This document shows positions 38,859-47,268 of a stretch of DNA of 64,000 nt, one piece after another. The position numbers were made by a program, and so were the translations under genes. Each line of letters opens with the position of its first letter. Position 1 is the stretch's first letter. Under the pieces are notes generated by a model. The model had not been told where the DNA came from, made no database searches, and saw only the letters and a list, made by a program, of their open reading frames with translations. Origin of the DNA: Chromobacterium piscinae (GTDB lineage: Bacteria > Pseudomonadota > Gammaproteobacteria > Burkholderiales > Chromobacteriaceae). The stretch spans positions 1 through 64,000 of the forward strand of contig NZ_JAJOHV010000019.1 of NCBI RefSeq assembly GCF_021129175.1, read 5' to 3'.

Positions 38859-40304
38859 ATGAGCAAGCACAACCTCACTACCGCGGCCGGCGCGCCGGTC
38901 GTCGACAATCAGAACGTGCAGACCGCCGGCCCGCGCGGTCCGATGCTGCTGCAGGATGTCTGGTACCTGGAGAAACTGGCCCATTTCGACCGCGAAGTGA
39001 TTCCGGAACGCCGGATGCACGCCAAGGGTTCCGGCGCTTTCGGCACCTTCACCGTCACCCATGACATCAGCCGCTACACCCGCGCCGCGCTGTTTTCTCA
39101 GATCGGCAAGAAGACAGACCTGTTCCTGCGCTTCTCCACCGTGGCCGGCGAGCGCGGCGCGGCCGACGCCGAGCGCGACATCCGCGGCTTCGCCGTCAAG
39201 TTCTACACCGAGGAAGGCAACTGGGACCTGGTGGGCAACAACACCCCGGTATTCTTCCTGCGCGATCCGCTGAAATTCCCCGACCTCAACCGCGCGGTGA
39301 AACGCAATCCGTACACCAATATGCGCGACGCCAACGCCAACTGGGATTTCTGGACGCTGCTGCCTGAGGCGCTGCACCAGGTCACCATCGTGATGAGCGA
39401 CCGCGGCATTCCGTCCAGCTACCGCCACATGCACGGCTTCGGCAGCCACACCTTCAGCCTGATCAGCGCCAAGGGCGAGCGCCACTGGGTCAAGTTCCAC
39501 TTCCATACCCAGCAGGGCATCCAGAACCTGAGCGACGCCGAGGCGGAAAAGCTGGTGGGCCAGGATCGAGAAAGCGCGCAGCGCGATCTGCTGGAGAGCA
39601 TAGACCGCGGCGATTTCCCGCGCTGGACCATGTACATCCAGGTGATGACCGAAGCCCAGGCCGACGCTTGTCCCTTCAATCCCTTCGACCTGACCAAGGT
39701 GTGGTCGCACAAGGACTATCCGCTGATCGAAGTGGGCGTGCTGGAGCTGAACCGCAACCCGCAGAACTACTTCGCCGACGTGGAGCAGGCCGCGTTCAAC
39801 CCGGCCAACGTGGTGCCGGGCATCAGCTTCTCGCCGGACCGCATGCTGCAGGGCCGCTTGTTCGCCTACGGCGACGCCGAGCGCTACCGGCTGGGCGTCA
39901 ACCACCACCTGATCCCGGTCAACACGCCGCGCTGCCCCTTCCACAACAGCTATCACCGCGACGGCGCGATGCGGGTGGACAGCAATGCCGGCGCCACCAT
40001 CGGCTACGAGCCGAACAGCCAGGGCAAGTGGCAGCAGCAGCCTGCGTTCGACGAGCCGCCGCTGGCGCTGCAAGGCGATGCCTACCACTACGACTTCCGA
40101 GCGGACGATGACGACTACTACAGCCAGCCTGGCGCGCTGTTCCGGCTGATGACGCCGGCCCAGCAACAAGTGCTGTTCGACAATACCGCCCGCGCGATGG
40201 GCGGCGTCGACGAGGCGATCAAGCGCCGCCACATCGCCAACTGCGCCAAGGCCGATCCCGCCTACGGCGCCGGCGTGGCCAAGGCATTGGGCCTGAGCGT
40301 CTGA
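38859..40304 (+). CDS. katA: monofunctional heme catalase (small-subunit clade)
   Basis: 481 aa, the size of clade 3 catalases. Distal His in [12 protein letters not shown], distal Asn in [11 protein letters not shown], and the proximal heme-ligand Tyr in [14 protein letters not shown] are present, as is HRDGAMR. Disproportionates hydrogen peroxide in the cytoplasm. Ribosome site caaggagaaagc is strong. The upstream phased repeats suggest stress control. Confidence 0.96.
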   Translation: MSKHNLTTAAGAPVVDNQNVQTAGPRGPMLLQDVWYLEKLAHFDREVIPERRMHAKGSGAFGTFTVTHDISRYTRAALFSQIGKKTDLFLRFSTVAGERGAADAERDIRGFAVKFYTEEGNWDLVGNNTPVFFLRDPLKFPDLNRAVKRNPYTNMRDANANWDFWTLLPEALHQVTIVMSDRGIPSSYRHMHGFGSHTFSLISAKGERHWVKFHFHTQQGIQNLSDAEAEKLVGQDRESAQRDLLESIDRGDFPRWTMYIQVMTEAQADACPFNPFDLTKVWSHKDYPLIEVGVLELNRNPQNYFADVEQAAFNPANVVPGISFSPDRMLQGRLFAYGDAERYRLGVNHHLIPVNTPRCPFHNSYHRDGAMRVDSNAGATIGYEPNSQGKWQQQPAFDEPPLALQGDAYHYDFRADDDDYYSQPGALFRLMTPAQQQVLFDNTARAMGGVDEAIKRRHIANCAKADPAYGAGVAKALGLSV

Positions 40305-40317
40305 CGTCAATCCGATC

Positions 40318-40348
40318 CAGCCGGCGCGCAGGTCCGCCGGCTTTTTTG
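40318..40348 (+). terminator. terminator of katA
   Basis: Stem agccggcg/cgccggct followed by tttttgttttt, about 15 nt after the katA stop. Confidence 0.85.
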
Positions 40349-40362
40349 TTTTTCTTGATTTA

Positions 40363-40386
40363 AATGATAATCATTATCATTATAAT
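40363..40386 (+). promoter_or_regulatory. Fur box overlapping a promoter
   Basis: AATGATAATCATTATCATT (40363-40381) is a 19-bp inverted repeat that is perfect around its central base and matches the classical Fur box closely. A perfect TATAAT (-10) begins at 40381, so Fur binding would block RNA polymerase. Confidence 0.85.
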
Positions 40387-40412
40387 AGTAAGACACTCTT
40401 GTGAGCGCCGCC

Positions 40413-40589
40413 ATGCAAACCGTCAGCCCCTTCCCCTCCCGCCGCCAGGCGGGCAAGCCCGAACCTACCCCGCGTCGCCGCTGGCGCCGCTGGCTGGGCC
40501 TGGCCATCTTCTGCGCCGGCTGCCTGCTGTGGCTGCAACACGGCGTGGAGCCCACTCCTCGCCCGGTGGCCGCGTCCGCCGCGCGTTAA
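40413..40589 (+). CDS. Fur-controlled small membrane protein
   Basis: 58 aa from ATG 40413 (an in-frame GTG at 40401 would add 4 residues). A basic, Pro-rich N-terminus (PRRRWRRW) is followed by one short hydrophobic segment (about 28-41, containing FCAGC) and a short Pro-rich tail, so a single-pass inner-membrane protein is likely. The Fur box and -10 element end 26 nt before the ATG, so it should be made under iron limitation. I do not recognise a family; it lacks the HemP pattern. No iron-uptake gene follows. Confidence 0.6.
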   Translation: MQTVSPFPSRRQAGKPEPTPRRRWRRWLGLAIFCAGCLLWLQHGVEPTPRPVAASAAR

Positions 40590-40695
40590 GCGGATTTATT
40601 AAACAATAGTAAACAATTAAGTGAGAAAACCGACGTTTTTTTAACCGCCATGCCGGCGTAAGCTGTTGCCATACCCTCATTGCAGGCAACAGATC

Positions 40696-41475
40696 ATGAC
40701 TACCCGACAACCCTCGCTGTTCATTTCCCACGGCGCGCCGACGCTGCCGATAGAAGACAGCCCCACCCGCCATTTCCTGGAACGGCTGGGCCGCGACTGG
40801 CCGCGCCCGCGCGCCATCGTCATCGTGTCCGCCCATTGGGAGGCGCGCGCCCTCACCGTCAACCTGCAGCCCCGGCCCGATACGATGTACGACTTCGGCG
40901 GCTTCCCGCCGGTGCTGCGCACGCTGCGCTACCCTGCCGCCACCGACACGGCGCTGGCCGAGCGCGTGATCGGCCTGCTGGATGCCGCCGGCCTGCCGGC
41001 GGCATCCACCGCCGAGCGGCCGCTGGACCACGGTATGTGGACGCCGCTGATGCTGATGTTTCCCCAGGCCGACATCCCGCTGGTGATGATCTCGCTGCAC
41101 CACAGGGCCGGCGCCGCCGAGCACTACGCGCTGGGCCAGGCGCTCAAACCGCTGCGCGACGAAAACGTGCTGGTGATGGGCAGCGGCAGCTACACACATA
41201 ATCTATGGGAGCTGAGTCCGGAAGGCAGCGAACGCGCGCCCTGGGCGGCGGGCTTCGCCGACTGGATGGACCAGACGCTGCTGGAAAACCGCCGCGACGA
41301 CATCGTCCACTGGCAACAGCGCGCGCCCTACCCGAACGAGAACCACCCCAGCGACGAGCACTTCCAGCCGCTGCTGGTGGCGCTGGGCTCGTCGGACGAC
41401 GATGCGGTGCCGGTCAAGCTGCACGACGACTGGCGGATGGGTTCGCTGTCGATGGCGTGCTGGCGCTTCGATTAA
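40696..41475 (+). CDS. class III extradiol dioxygenase, YgiD/DODA type
   Basis: 259 aa from MTTRQPSLFISHGAPTLPIE (ATG at 40696). Likely metal ligands: His in FISHGAP, His in VSAHWEA, and a later His in GSGSYTHNL; LDHGMWTPLMLMFP is also conserved. Family members such as E. coli YgiD cleave 4,5-positions of DOPA or related catechols. The natural substrate is unknown. Stands alone after the Fur-controlled gene, convergent with the pyrD-like gene. Confidence 0.85.
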   Translation: MTTRQPSLFISHGAPTLPIEDSPTRHFLERLGRDWPRPRAIVIVSAHWEARALTVNLQPRPDTMYDFGGFPPVLRTLRYPAATDTALAERVIGLLDAAGLPAASTAERPLDHGMWTPLMLMFPQADIPLVMISLHHRAGAAEHYALGQALKPLRDENVLVMGSGSYTHNLWELSPEGSERAPWAAGFADWMDQTLLENRRDDIVHWQQRAPYPNENHPSDEHFQPLLVALGSSDDDAVPVKLHDDWRMGSLSMACWRFD

Positions 41476-41485
41476 GAAAAACCGC

Positions 41486-42436
41486 CTACAGGGTGCGCAG
41501 CCTGCCGCGGAACGCGTCCAGGCTGCGATAGCCCTTGACCCGCATCAGCATCGCCAGCTCGCCCGCGATGCGGGAGAAGGCGCCCGGCCCCTCATGGTAC
41601 AGGCAGGTGCCCACCTGCACCGCGCGCGCGCCGGCCAGAATGTGCATGAAGGCCTCGCGCCCGCTCTTCACGCCGCCACAGCCGACCACGTCCTTGCCCG
41701 GCAGCAGCCGGAAAAACTCCCGCACATTGGCCAGCGCGGTCGGCAGCACGTAATCGCCGCCCAGCCCGCCCAGGCCGTCCTTGGGCTTGATGACCACCGC
41801 CTCGCTGTCGATATCCACCACCAGCCCGTTGCCTATCGAATTGATGCAGGTGACGAAGACCAGCCGCGGGTGGCGGTTCAGTATCTCCGCCATCGCGGCG
41901 AAATGGGCGGGATCGAAGTAAGGCGGCAGCTTGACGCCGTACAGGCCGGAATAGGCGGCGTCGAAAGCGTCCAGCGCCTCGGCGGTGGCGGCGAAGTCGT
42001 AGCCCAGCTGCGGCTTGCCCGGCACATTGGGGCAGGACAGATTGACTTCCGGCACCGCCGGCAATCCCTCCTCGGCCAAGCGCCGCAGCATCGCGCAATT
42101 GTCGTCCAGCGACAGGCCGGACAAGGACAGGAACAGCGGTTTGCCGCTGCCGTAGCGATAGTGGCGCGCGTAGTCCAGATAGTAGTCGAAGCCGCGGTTG
42201 GGCAGACCCATCGAATTGATGCTGCCCAAGGGCGTACGGCAATAGCGCGGCTCGGGGTTGCCGTCGCGCGGCTTCAGCGTGGCGCTCTTGGTGATCACCG
42301 CGGCGGCGGCTGAGGCATGCAGCGCCTCCAGCTCGTCCTCCTCGCGGCACCAGACGCCGGAGGCGTTGTACAGGCAGCCGGGCATGGTCTGGCCCAGCCA
42401 GGTGACGGACAGGTCGATTGCGTGGTCGTCGGACAT
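41486..42436 (-). CDS. dihydroorotate dehydrogenase, class 1A-like
   Basis: 316 aa from MSDDHAIDLSVTWLG (ATG at 42436). The active-site Cys in NLSCPNVPGKPQLGYDF, the GVKLPPYFDPAHF segment, CINSIGNGLVVD and CGGVKSGREAFMHILAGA follow the fumarate-dependent, soluble class 1A enzyme of Lactococcus, not the membrane-bound class 2 typical of proteobacteria. Oxidises dihydroorotate in pyrimidine synthesis, if the class assignment holds. No other pyr genes are near. Confidence 0.85.
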   Translation of the reverse strand: MSDDHAIDLSVTWLGQTMPGCLYNASGVWCREEDELEALHASAAAAVITKSATLKPRDGNPEPRYCRTPLGSINSMGLPNRGFDYYLDYARHYRYGSGKPLFLSLSGLSLDDNCAMLRRLAEEGLPAVPEVNLSCPNVPGKPQLGYDFAATAEALDAFDAAYSGLYGVKLPPYFDPAHFAAMAEILNRHPRLVFVTCINSIGNGLVVDIDSEAVVIKPKDGLGGLGGDYVLPTALANVREFFRLLPGKDVVGCGGVKSGREAFMHILAGARAVQVGTCLYHEGPGAFSRIAGELAMLMRVKGYRSLDAFRGRLRTL

Positions 42437-42579
42437 TTGGAGCTTTCGGCTGAAAGTGGAATGTCCTTGATTGTGCGGAAAAATGCCGGCCGCCATGCTG
42501 AGCAGGGTCAAGGCCTCCGCGCGCGGCAAAGAAAATGCCCGGCTTGCGGCCGGGCATTTCGATCGATGGCGATCAGCGC

Positions 42580-43047
42580 TTACATCTGTGCCTGCTGGTA
42601 GTTCTCCACGCCCATCAGCTCGATCAGCTTCAGTTGCTGCTCCAGCCAGTGCGCGTGGTCGTTTTCGGTTTCTTCCAGCAGCACCATCAAGCCGTCGCGG
42701 GTCACGTAGTCGCGCACGCTTTCGCTGTGGGCGATCACGTCCTTCAACAGCGCGCCGACGCGGTATTCCACTTCCAGATCGGCCTTCAGCATCGCCGGTA
42801 CGTCTTCGCCCACCTTGATCGGCACGCGGCGGGCCACGTCGGGGCGGCCCTGCAGGAACAAGGTGCGGGCGATCAGCGTGCGCGCATGCTCCAGCTCGTC
42901 CTCGCGCTCGTGGTCGATGCGCTCGAACAGCTTGTTCAGCCCCATGTCCTTGTACATCTCGGCATGGATGAAGTACTGGTCTGCGGCGGACAGCTCTTCG
43001 GCCAGGAGGTCGTTGAGCAGCGCTATGGTCTTGGGATCGCCCTTCAT
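42580..43047 (-). CDS. bfr: bacterioferritin, subunit lacking the heme-ligand Met
   Basis: 155 aa from MKGDPKTIALLN. Ferroxidase ligands align with E. coli Bfr: Glu18, Glu51, His54, Glu94 and an ExxH pair at 128/131 (one residue is inserted before it). The heme-ligand Met52 is replaced by Leu (DELEHAR instead of DEMKHAD). This fits the heme-free subunit found in two-subunit bacterioferritins such as those of Neisseria, so a Met52-bearing partner should exist elsewhere. Stores iron. It lies downstream of feoAB on the same strand. Confidence 0.92.
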   Translation of the reverse strand: MKGDPKTIALLNDLLAEELSAADQYFIHAEMYKDMGLNKLFERIDHEREDELEHARTLIARTLFLQGRPDVARRVPIKVGEDVPAMLKADLEVEYRVGALLKDVIAHSESVRDYVTRDGLMVLLEETENDHAHWLEQQLKLIELMGVENYQQAQM

Positions 43048-43094
43048 GTTTTTGTCCTGTGGTTCCGGGTCATGCAAACCGTCATTCTAGGCGT

Positions 43095-44864
43095 TCAGCG
43101 CAGCAGATGCACGCCCTGGTAGAAAACGAAGGACAGCGACCAGGCCAGCAGCACCGACCAGCCGACCGACATCGCGGCGAAGCGCCAGCTTTTCGATTCG
43201 CGGTGCATCGCCGCCACCGTGGACAGGCAGGGCACGTACACCAGCGTGAAAATCAGGAAGCTCATCGCCGAGACCCAATCCAGATGCTGGACCAGCACCC
43301 CGCCCAGACCGGCCTCGGACACGCCGTAGATCACCGCCAGGCTGCCCAGCAGGATTTCCTTGGCGATGAAGCCGAACAGCAGCGCCACCGCCAGCTCGGC
43401 GCGTATGCCTATCGGGTCCAGCACCGGCGACAGCGCCGCGCCCAGCGCGTAAGCCAGGGTCTTGCCGTCGCCGGCCGGGATGTGGGTCAGCAGCCAGACC
43501 ATCACCACGCCGGCCAGGATGAAGGTGGACGCCAGCCGCAGAAAGGCGCTCACCTCGCCCGCCGCGCGCGTCAGCATGTGGCGCGCGCCCGGCAGGCGGT
43601 ACGGCGGCACTTCCAGCAGAAAGGCCTCGTCGCCGCGGTAGCGGCGCTTGAACACCCAGGCGGTGACGATGGCGGCGACGAAGGTCATCAAATACAGGCC
43701 GGACACCACCCACGGCGCCTGGCTCTTGCTGAACAGGATGCCGGCGAAGAACACTACCACCTGCAGCCGCGCCGAGCACAGCGAAAACGGAATCACCAGC
43801 ATGGTCAGCAAACGCTGGCTGCGCTCGCGCATCACCCGGGTGCCCATGATGGCCGGCACATTGCAGCCGAAGCCCATTAATTGCATCACGAAACCGCGGC
43901 CGTCCAGCCCCAGCTTCGCCATCATCGCATCGGTGAGAAAGGCGGCGCGCGCCAGATAGCCGCTGTCCTCCACCATCGCCATCAGCACGAAGAACACGAA
44001 CAATATCGGCGCGAAGGTCAGCACCGTGGCCACGCCCTGCCACACGCCGTCCAGCAGCAGGCTTTGCAGAATGGCCGGCAGCGAGGACACCATAGGCGCC
44101 AGCGCACCGTCCTTCACCCAGTCGAGTAGCCCGCCCACCGCGTCCTGCAGCGGCGTGCCGATCTGGTAGGTAAGATTGAACAGCAGCGCCATGAAGGCGA
44201 AGAACAACGGCAGGCCCAGCCACGGGTGCAGCAGCCAGCGGTCCACCTTCTCGGAGAGCAGCGTCGGCAGCACCGGCGGCAGCCGCCAGCAGCCGTCCAG
44301 CTGGCGGCGAGCCTGGTCTATCGCCTGTTGCGACTCCGGCACGCTCTCCAGCTGCGCGTGAACAGCCGGTCCGGATCTGGCCGCCAGCCGATTCAACTCT
44401 TCGTTCAGCCTGGGCCAGCCCTCCATCCGTTTGGCTGATACCAGCGCCACCGGCGCGCCCAGCCTTGCGGCCAACGCCTCCACATCCACGGAAATGCCCA
44501 GCAGCCTGGCCTCATCGGCCATGTTCAACGCCACCAGACAGGGCAGGCCGCTGGCGATCACTTGCAGCGCCAGCGGCAGCTGGCGGTCCAACTGGCTGGC
44601 GTTGAGCACCAGCACCGCGCCGTCGAACGGCGTGGACAGCAGCACGTCGCGCACCACCGCCTCGTCGTCGGTATAGCCGGTGAGGTCGTTGACGCCGGGC
44701 AGGTCGATCAACTCCACCATCTTGCCGCCCAGCAGCAGGCGCGAGCTGATCAGCTCCACTGTGAGGCCGGGCCAGTTGCCGACCCGCTGCGACATGCCGG
44801 TCAGGCGGTTGAACAAGGTGGATTTGCCGGTGTTGGGCAAGCCTATCAACGCGAAACGCTTCAT
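43095..44864 (-). CDS. feoB: ferrous iron transporter FeoB, short form
   Basis: 589 aa against about 770 in E. coli. N-terminal G domain: G1 [15 protein letters not shown]3 DLPGVND, G4 NMAD. Then the helical GDI region and a polytopic membrane part with two gate-like repeats (GFGCNVPAIMGTRVM in the first). The reading frame ends soon after the second gate region (VPCLSTVAAMHRES), so the C-terminal cytoplasmic part is missing. The start overlaps feoA by 4 nt. Confidence 0.94.
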   Translation of the reverse strand: MKRFALIGLPNTGKSTLFNRLTGMSQRVGNWPGLTVELISSRLLLGGKMVELIDLPGVNDLTGYTDDEAVVRDVLLSTPFDGAVLVLNASQLDRQLPLALQVIASGLPCLVALNMADEARLLGISVDVEALAARLGAPVALVSAKRMEGWPRLNEELNRLAARSGPAVHAQLESVPESQQAIDQARRQLDGCWRLPPVLPTLLSEKVDRWLLHPWLGLPLFFAFMALLFNLTYQIGTPLQDAVGGLLDWVKDGALAPMVSSLPAILQSLLLDGVWQGVATVLTFAPILFVFFVLMAMVEDSGYLARAAFLTDAMMAKLGLDGRGFVMQLMGFGCNVPAIMGTRVMRERSQRLLTMLVIPFSLCSARLQVVVFFAGILFSKSQAPWVVSGLYLMTFVAAIVTAWVFKRRYRGDEAFLLEVPPYRLPGARHMLTRAAGEVSAFLRLASTFILAGVVMVWLLTHIPAGDGKTLAYALGAALSPVLDPIGIRAELAVALLFGFIAKEILLGSLAVIYGVSEAGLGGVLVQHLDWVSAMSFLIFTLVYVPCLSTVAAMHRESKSWRFAAMSVGWSVLLAWSLSFVFYQGVHLLR

Positions 44865-45091
44865 GCCGCCGCCCTCACCTGAATGTGGCGGGCCAGGCTG
44901 CGGCGCAGCAGGAAGCGGGTGGCACCCACCTCCAGCAGCAGCGGGCCGCCCCAGGGCGCGGCGCGGCGCAGATGAAAGCGGCAGCCTGGCGTCAGGCCGA
45001 AGGCCGCCACGCGGCGAAACGCCTCGTCGCTCAGGTCCAACCGGTCCACGACGCCGCAGGCGCCGGCCGGAAAGCCATCCAATGACTGCAT
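44861..45091 (-). CDS. feoA: ferrous iron transport protein FeoA
   Basis: 76 aa from MQSLDGFPAGACGVV (ATG at 45091). SH3-like fold of FeoA: GFPAGACGVVDRLDL, AAFGLTPGCRFHLRRAA and LLLEVGATRFLLRRSLA. It is embedded at the end of a much longer open frame that has no coding features upstream. First gene of feoAB; overlaps feoB (ATGA). No feoC follows. Confidence 0.93.
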   Translation of the reverse strand: MQSLDGFPAGACGVVDRLDLSDEAFRRVAAFGLTPGCRFHLRRAAPWGGPLLLEVGATRFLLRRSLARHIQVRAAA

Positions 45092-45105
45092 AGCAATTCC
45101 CAGAT

Positions 45106-45130
45106 AATGCGAATAGTTTGCATTAGTATA
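45106..45130 (-). promoter_or_regulatory. Fur-like site and -10 element of feoA
   Basis: AATGCGAATAGTTTGCATT (45106-45124) has arms AATGCnAA/TTnGCATT and resembles a degenerate Fur box. Next to it, on the minus strand, is TATACT (45125-45130), a good -10. Fur would cover the transcription start. Confidence 0.6.
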
Positions 45131-45151
45131 TCGAAGCCCCTGCCGCCGGCC

Positions 45152-45168
45152 TGCGGCATATTGCCGCA
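45152..45168. promoter_or_regulatory. TGCGGCA-TAT-TGCCGCA palindrome upstream of feoA
   Basis: Perfect 7-bp arms with a 3-nt spacer between the FNR-like and Fur-like sites. The regulator is unknown. Confidence 0.45.
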
Positions 45169-45181
45169 ATCCGCCTGGCGC

Positions 45182-45195
45182 TTGACCTCGGTCAA
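45182..45195. promoter_or_regulatory. FNR/ANR-like site upstream of feoA
   Basis: TTGACCTCGGTCAA, i.e. TTGAC-N4-GTCAA, close to the FNR/ANR consensus TTGAT-N4-ATCAA. It is centred about 70 bp upstream of the start predicted from TATACT, a class I activator position. Oxygen-limited activation of feoAB by FNR is well known in enterics. Confidence 0.5.
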
Positions 45196-45316
45196 GCCCG
45201 CCTCCCCTTCGCGCAACGCCCCGGCGCTTCCGCCCCGTGGATTTCAGCCACCCGACATGGCGCGAAGCGGGTAAAATCGCGGGCATCGCACAATCGACAC
45301 TAACGGGCCTACGACC

Positions 45317-45889
45317 ATGAGCATCAAATCGGACAAGTGGATACGCCGGATGGCGGACGAGCACGGCATGATCGCGCCGTTCGAGTCCAACCAGGTGAAA
45401 ATGGCCGCCGACGGCCAGAAGCTGATCTCCTACGGCACCTCCAGCTACGGCTACGATATCCGCTGCGCCGACGAATTCAAGGTGTTCACCAACATCAACA
45501 GCACCATCGTCGACCCGAAAAACTTCGACCCCAACTCCTTCGTCGAAGTGTCGGGCAAGGGCTACTGCATCATTCCGCCCAACAGCTTCGCGCTGGCGCG
45601 CACAGTGGAATACTTCCGCATTCCGCGCAGCGTGCTGACCGTCTGCCTGGGCAAATCCACCTACGCCCGCTGCGGCATCATCGTCAACGTCACCCCGTTC
45701 GAGCCGGAATGGGAAGGCTATGTGACGCTGGAGTTCTCCAACACCACGCCGCTGCCAGCCAAGATCTACGCCAACGAGGGCGTGGCCCAGGTGCTGTTCT
45801 TCGAGTCGGACGAAATCTGCGACGTGTCCTACAAGGACCGCGCCGGCAAATACCAGGGCCAGGTGGGCGTCACGCTGCCGCGCCCCTGA
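45317..45889 (+). CDS. dcd: dCTP deaminase
   Basis: 190 aa, trimeric dUTPase-superfamily enzyme. [56 protein letters not shown] and [11 protein letters not shown] match Dcd. Deaminates dCTP to dUTP for dTTP synthesis. Monocistronic with its own terminator; divergent from feoA. Confidence 0.97.
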   Translation: MSIKSDKWIRRMADEHGMIAPFESNQVKMAADGQKLISYGTSSYGYDIRCADEFKVFTNINSTIVDPKNFDPNSFVEVSGKGYCIIPPNSFALARTVEYFRIPRSVLTVCLGKSTYARCGIIVNVTPFEPEWEGYVTLEFSNTTPLPAKIYANEGVAQVLFFESDEICDVSYKDRAGKYQGQVGVTLPRP

Positions 45890-45908
45890 GCCCGCGGAAA
45901 CGCGCAGG

Positions 45909-45939
45909 AAAAAAAGGATGGCCTCGGCCATCCTTTTTG
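45909..45939 (+). terminator. terminator of dcd
   Basis: aaaaaggatggcc/ggccatccttttt around a 2-nt centre, about 20 nt after the stop. Confidence 0.85.
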
Positions 45940-46162
45940 TTTGCGCCGCGCGCAAAAGCCGCTCGCAATTTCCGGCATCTGTTCTAGGCTAAACAAAGGG
46001 TTAGCTGACATCCCGGTTGTGCCGACCCTTTGCACAGCAAGCTGTTTCTTCTTGGGGCGTCGCGGTTCCCCCTTGCCGCTGCGCCCCCTTTTTATGCTCC
46101 GTCCGCTTGCCAGCCTGCCGCGCCGAAGCCATCATCGTTTTTTGCTCTCCCCCTCGTCATCC

Positions 46163-46639
46163 ATGAACATCTACGACTTCACCTTCCGCCGCCTGGACGG
46201 CGGCGAACAGGCGATGGCCGACTACCGCGGCCGCGTGCTGCTGCTGGTCAACACCGCCAGCCGCTGCGGCTTCACCCCCCAGTATGCCGGCCTTGAGACC
46301 CTGCACCGCCGCTTCGGCGAACAGGGACTGACGGTGATAGGCTTTCCCTGCAACCAGTTCGGCGAGCAGGAGCCTGGCGCCGCCGCCGAGATCGGCGCCT
46401 TCTGCCAGAAGAACTACGGCGTGGATTTCGCGATGGCCGACAAGATAGAGGTCAACGGCGCCCGCGCCCATCCGCTGTGGCAATACCTGAAACGGCAGAA
46501 ACGCGGCCTGCTGGGCCAGCCGGTGCGCTGGAACTTCAGCAAGTTCCTGGTGGACCGCCAGGGAAGGGTGGTGGCGCGCTTCGCCCCGTTCACCCGGCCG
46601 GAAAAACTGGCAGCCAGGATCGAAGCGCTGCTGCAATGA
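46163..46639 (+). CDS. glutathione peroxidase-like thiol peroxidase
   Basis: 158 aa from MNIYDFTFRRLDGG. The peroxidatic Cys lies in NTASRCGFTPQY and FPCNQFGEQEPG carries the second conserved Cys and Gln; WNFSKFLVDRQG gives the Trp/Asn of the catalytic tetrad. This is the Cys (not selenocysteine) type found in bacteria (BtuE-like), usually thioredoxin-dependent. A longer frame upstream is not supported. Confidence 0.92.
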   Translation: MNIYDFTFRRLDGGEQAMADYRGRVLLLVNTASRCGFTPQYAGLETLHRRFGEQGLTVIGFPCNQFGEQEPGAAAEIGAFCQKNYGVDFAMADKIEVNGARAHPLWQYLKRQKRGLLGQPVRWNFSKFLVDRQGRVVARFAPFTRPEKLAARIEALLQ

Positions 46640-46664
46640 AAAGAGCCGGGCGCTGCCCGGCTCC
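46638..46664 (-). terminator. terminator of the 95-aa gene
   Basis: gagccgggc/gcccggctc stem followed on the minus strand by ttttc. It lies 38 nt after the stop of the minus-strand gene and at the 3' end of the peroxidase gene. Confidence 0.65.
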
Positions 46665-46701
46665 GTTGCCGCCTGTATGGCGGCGCTGCGGGTCTACCCG
46701 C

Positions 46702-46989
46702 CTATGCGCATGAATCGATGTGGCGTTTGGCGATCTCCGCCAGCAGATCCAGATCGTCGTCCAGATGCTCCTGGATGTCCAATAACGCCGCGCGCAACAC
46801 CGCCGCGGCTAATTTGGACTGATCGCCGTTGAACACATGGGCCAGCACCCTCAATTCGCGGCACGCGGTGATGTCCAGCGGCACCTCCAGCCTGCGCACC
46901 ACTGCCAGCTCCATCTCGGCCGCCGCTTCCGGGCAAGCCACGCGCTGGGCCTCCAGCTCCGCCAACAAGGTTTTCAAGGCCAGTCCCAT
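46702..46989 (-). CDS. hypothetical 95-aa protein, possible ribbon-helix-helix fold
   Basis: 95 aa from the ATG at 46989, chosen because ggggagga precedes it; another ATG at 47016 has no good ribosome site. A strand-like RRLEVPLDI followed by two helices (TACRELRVLAHVF, SKLAAAVLRAALLDI) and an acidic end suggest a ribbon-helix-helix-like fold. I do not recognise a family and no partner toxin lies beside it. Confidence 0.55.
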   Translation of the reverse strand: MGLALKTLLAELEAQRVACPEAAAEMELAVVRRLEVPLDITACRELRVLAHVFNGDQSKLAAAVLRAALLDIQEHLDDDLDLLAEIAKRHIDSCA

Positions 46990-47268
46990 TCTGTCCTCCC
47001 CTGCTCTCTCGTTCATCTTCGCCGGGTCCTGCCCGACCCCTGCGGCCTGTGCTGCTCCGCGCCCGCCGGCCGCCAGCCGGACTCGGTCGTTCCATTCATA
47101 TAGGGCTAGACCTCCCCCGTCGTCCGGCATCCGCCAGCACGCCTTGGCGGCGCGCGACGACAGGCCATCCGCGCGTCGCCGAACCCGCGACTCAAACACC
47201 GACGGAGCCTGCCGTCATGGCGGCGAAAGACTCTTTAAGCATAGGCCAAAGCCCGGCAAAAAACCGCG

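Noticed and set aside
44861..45955. 364-codon minus-strand frame across feoA and dcd
   Set aside because: Only the last 76 codons (feoA) are real; the rest is antisense to dcd and to the control region.
46702..46989. Ribbon-helix-helix-like ORF as antitoxin of a toxin-antitoxin pair
   Set aside because: No toxin-sized ORF lies on the same strand next to it; both neighbours are recognisable enzymes.
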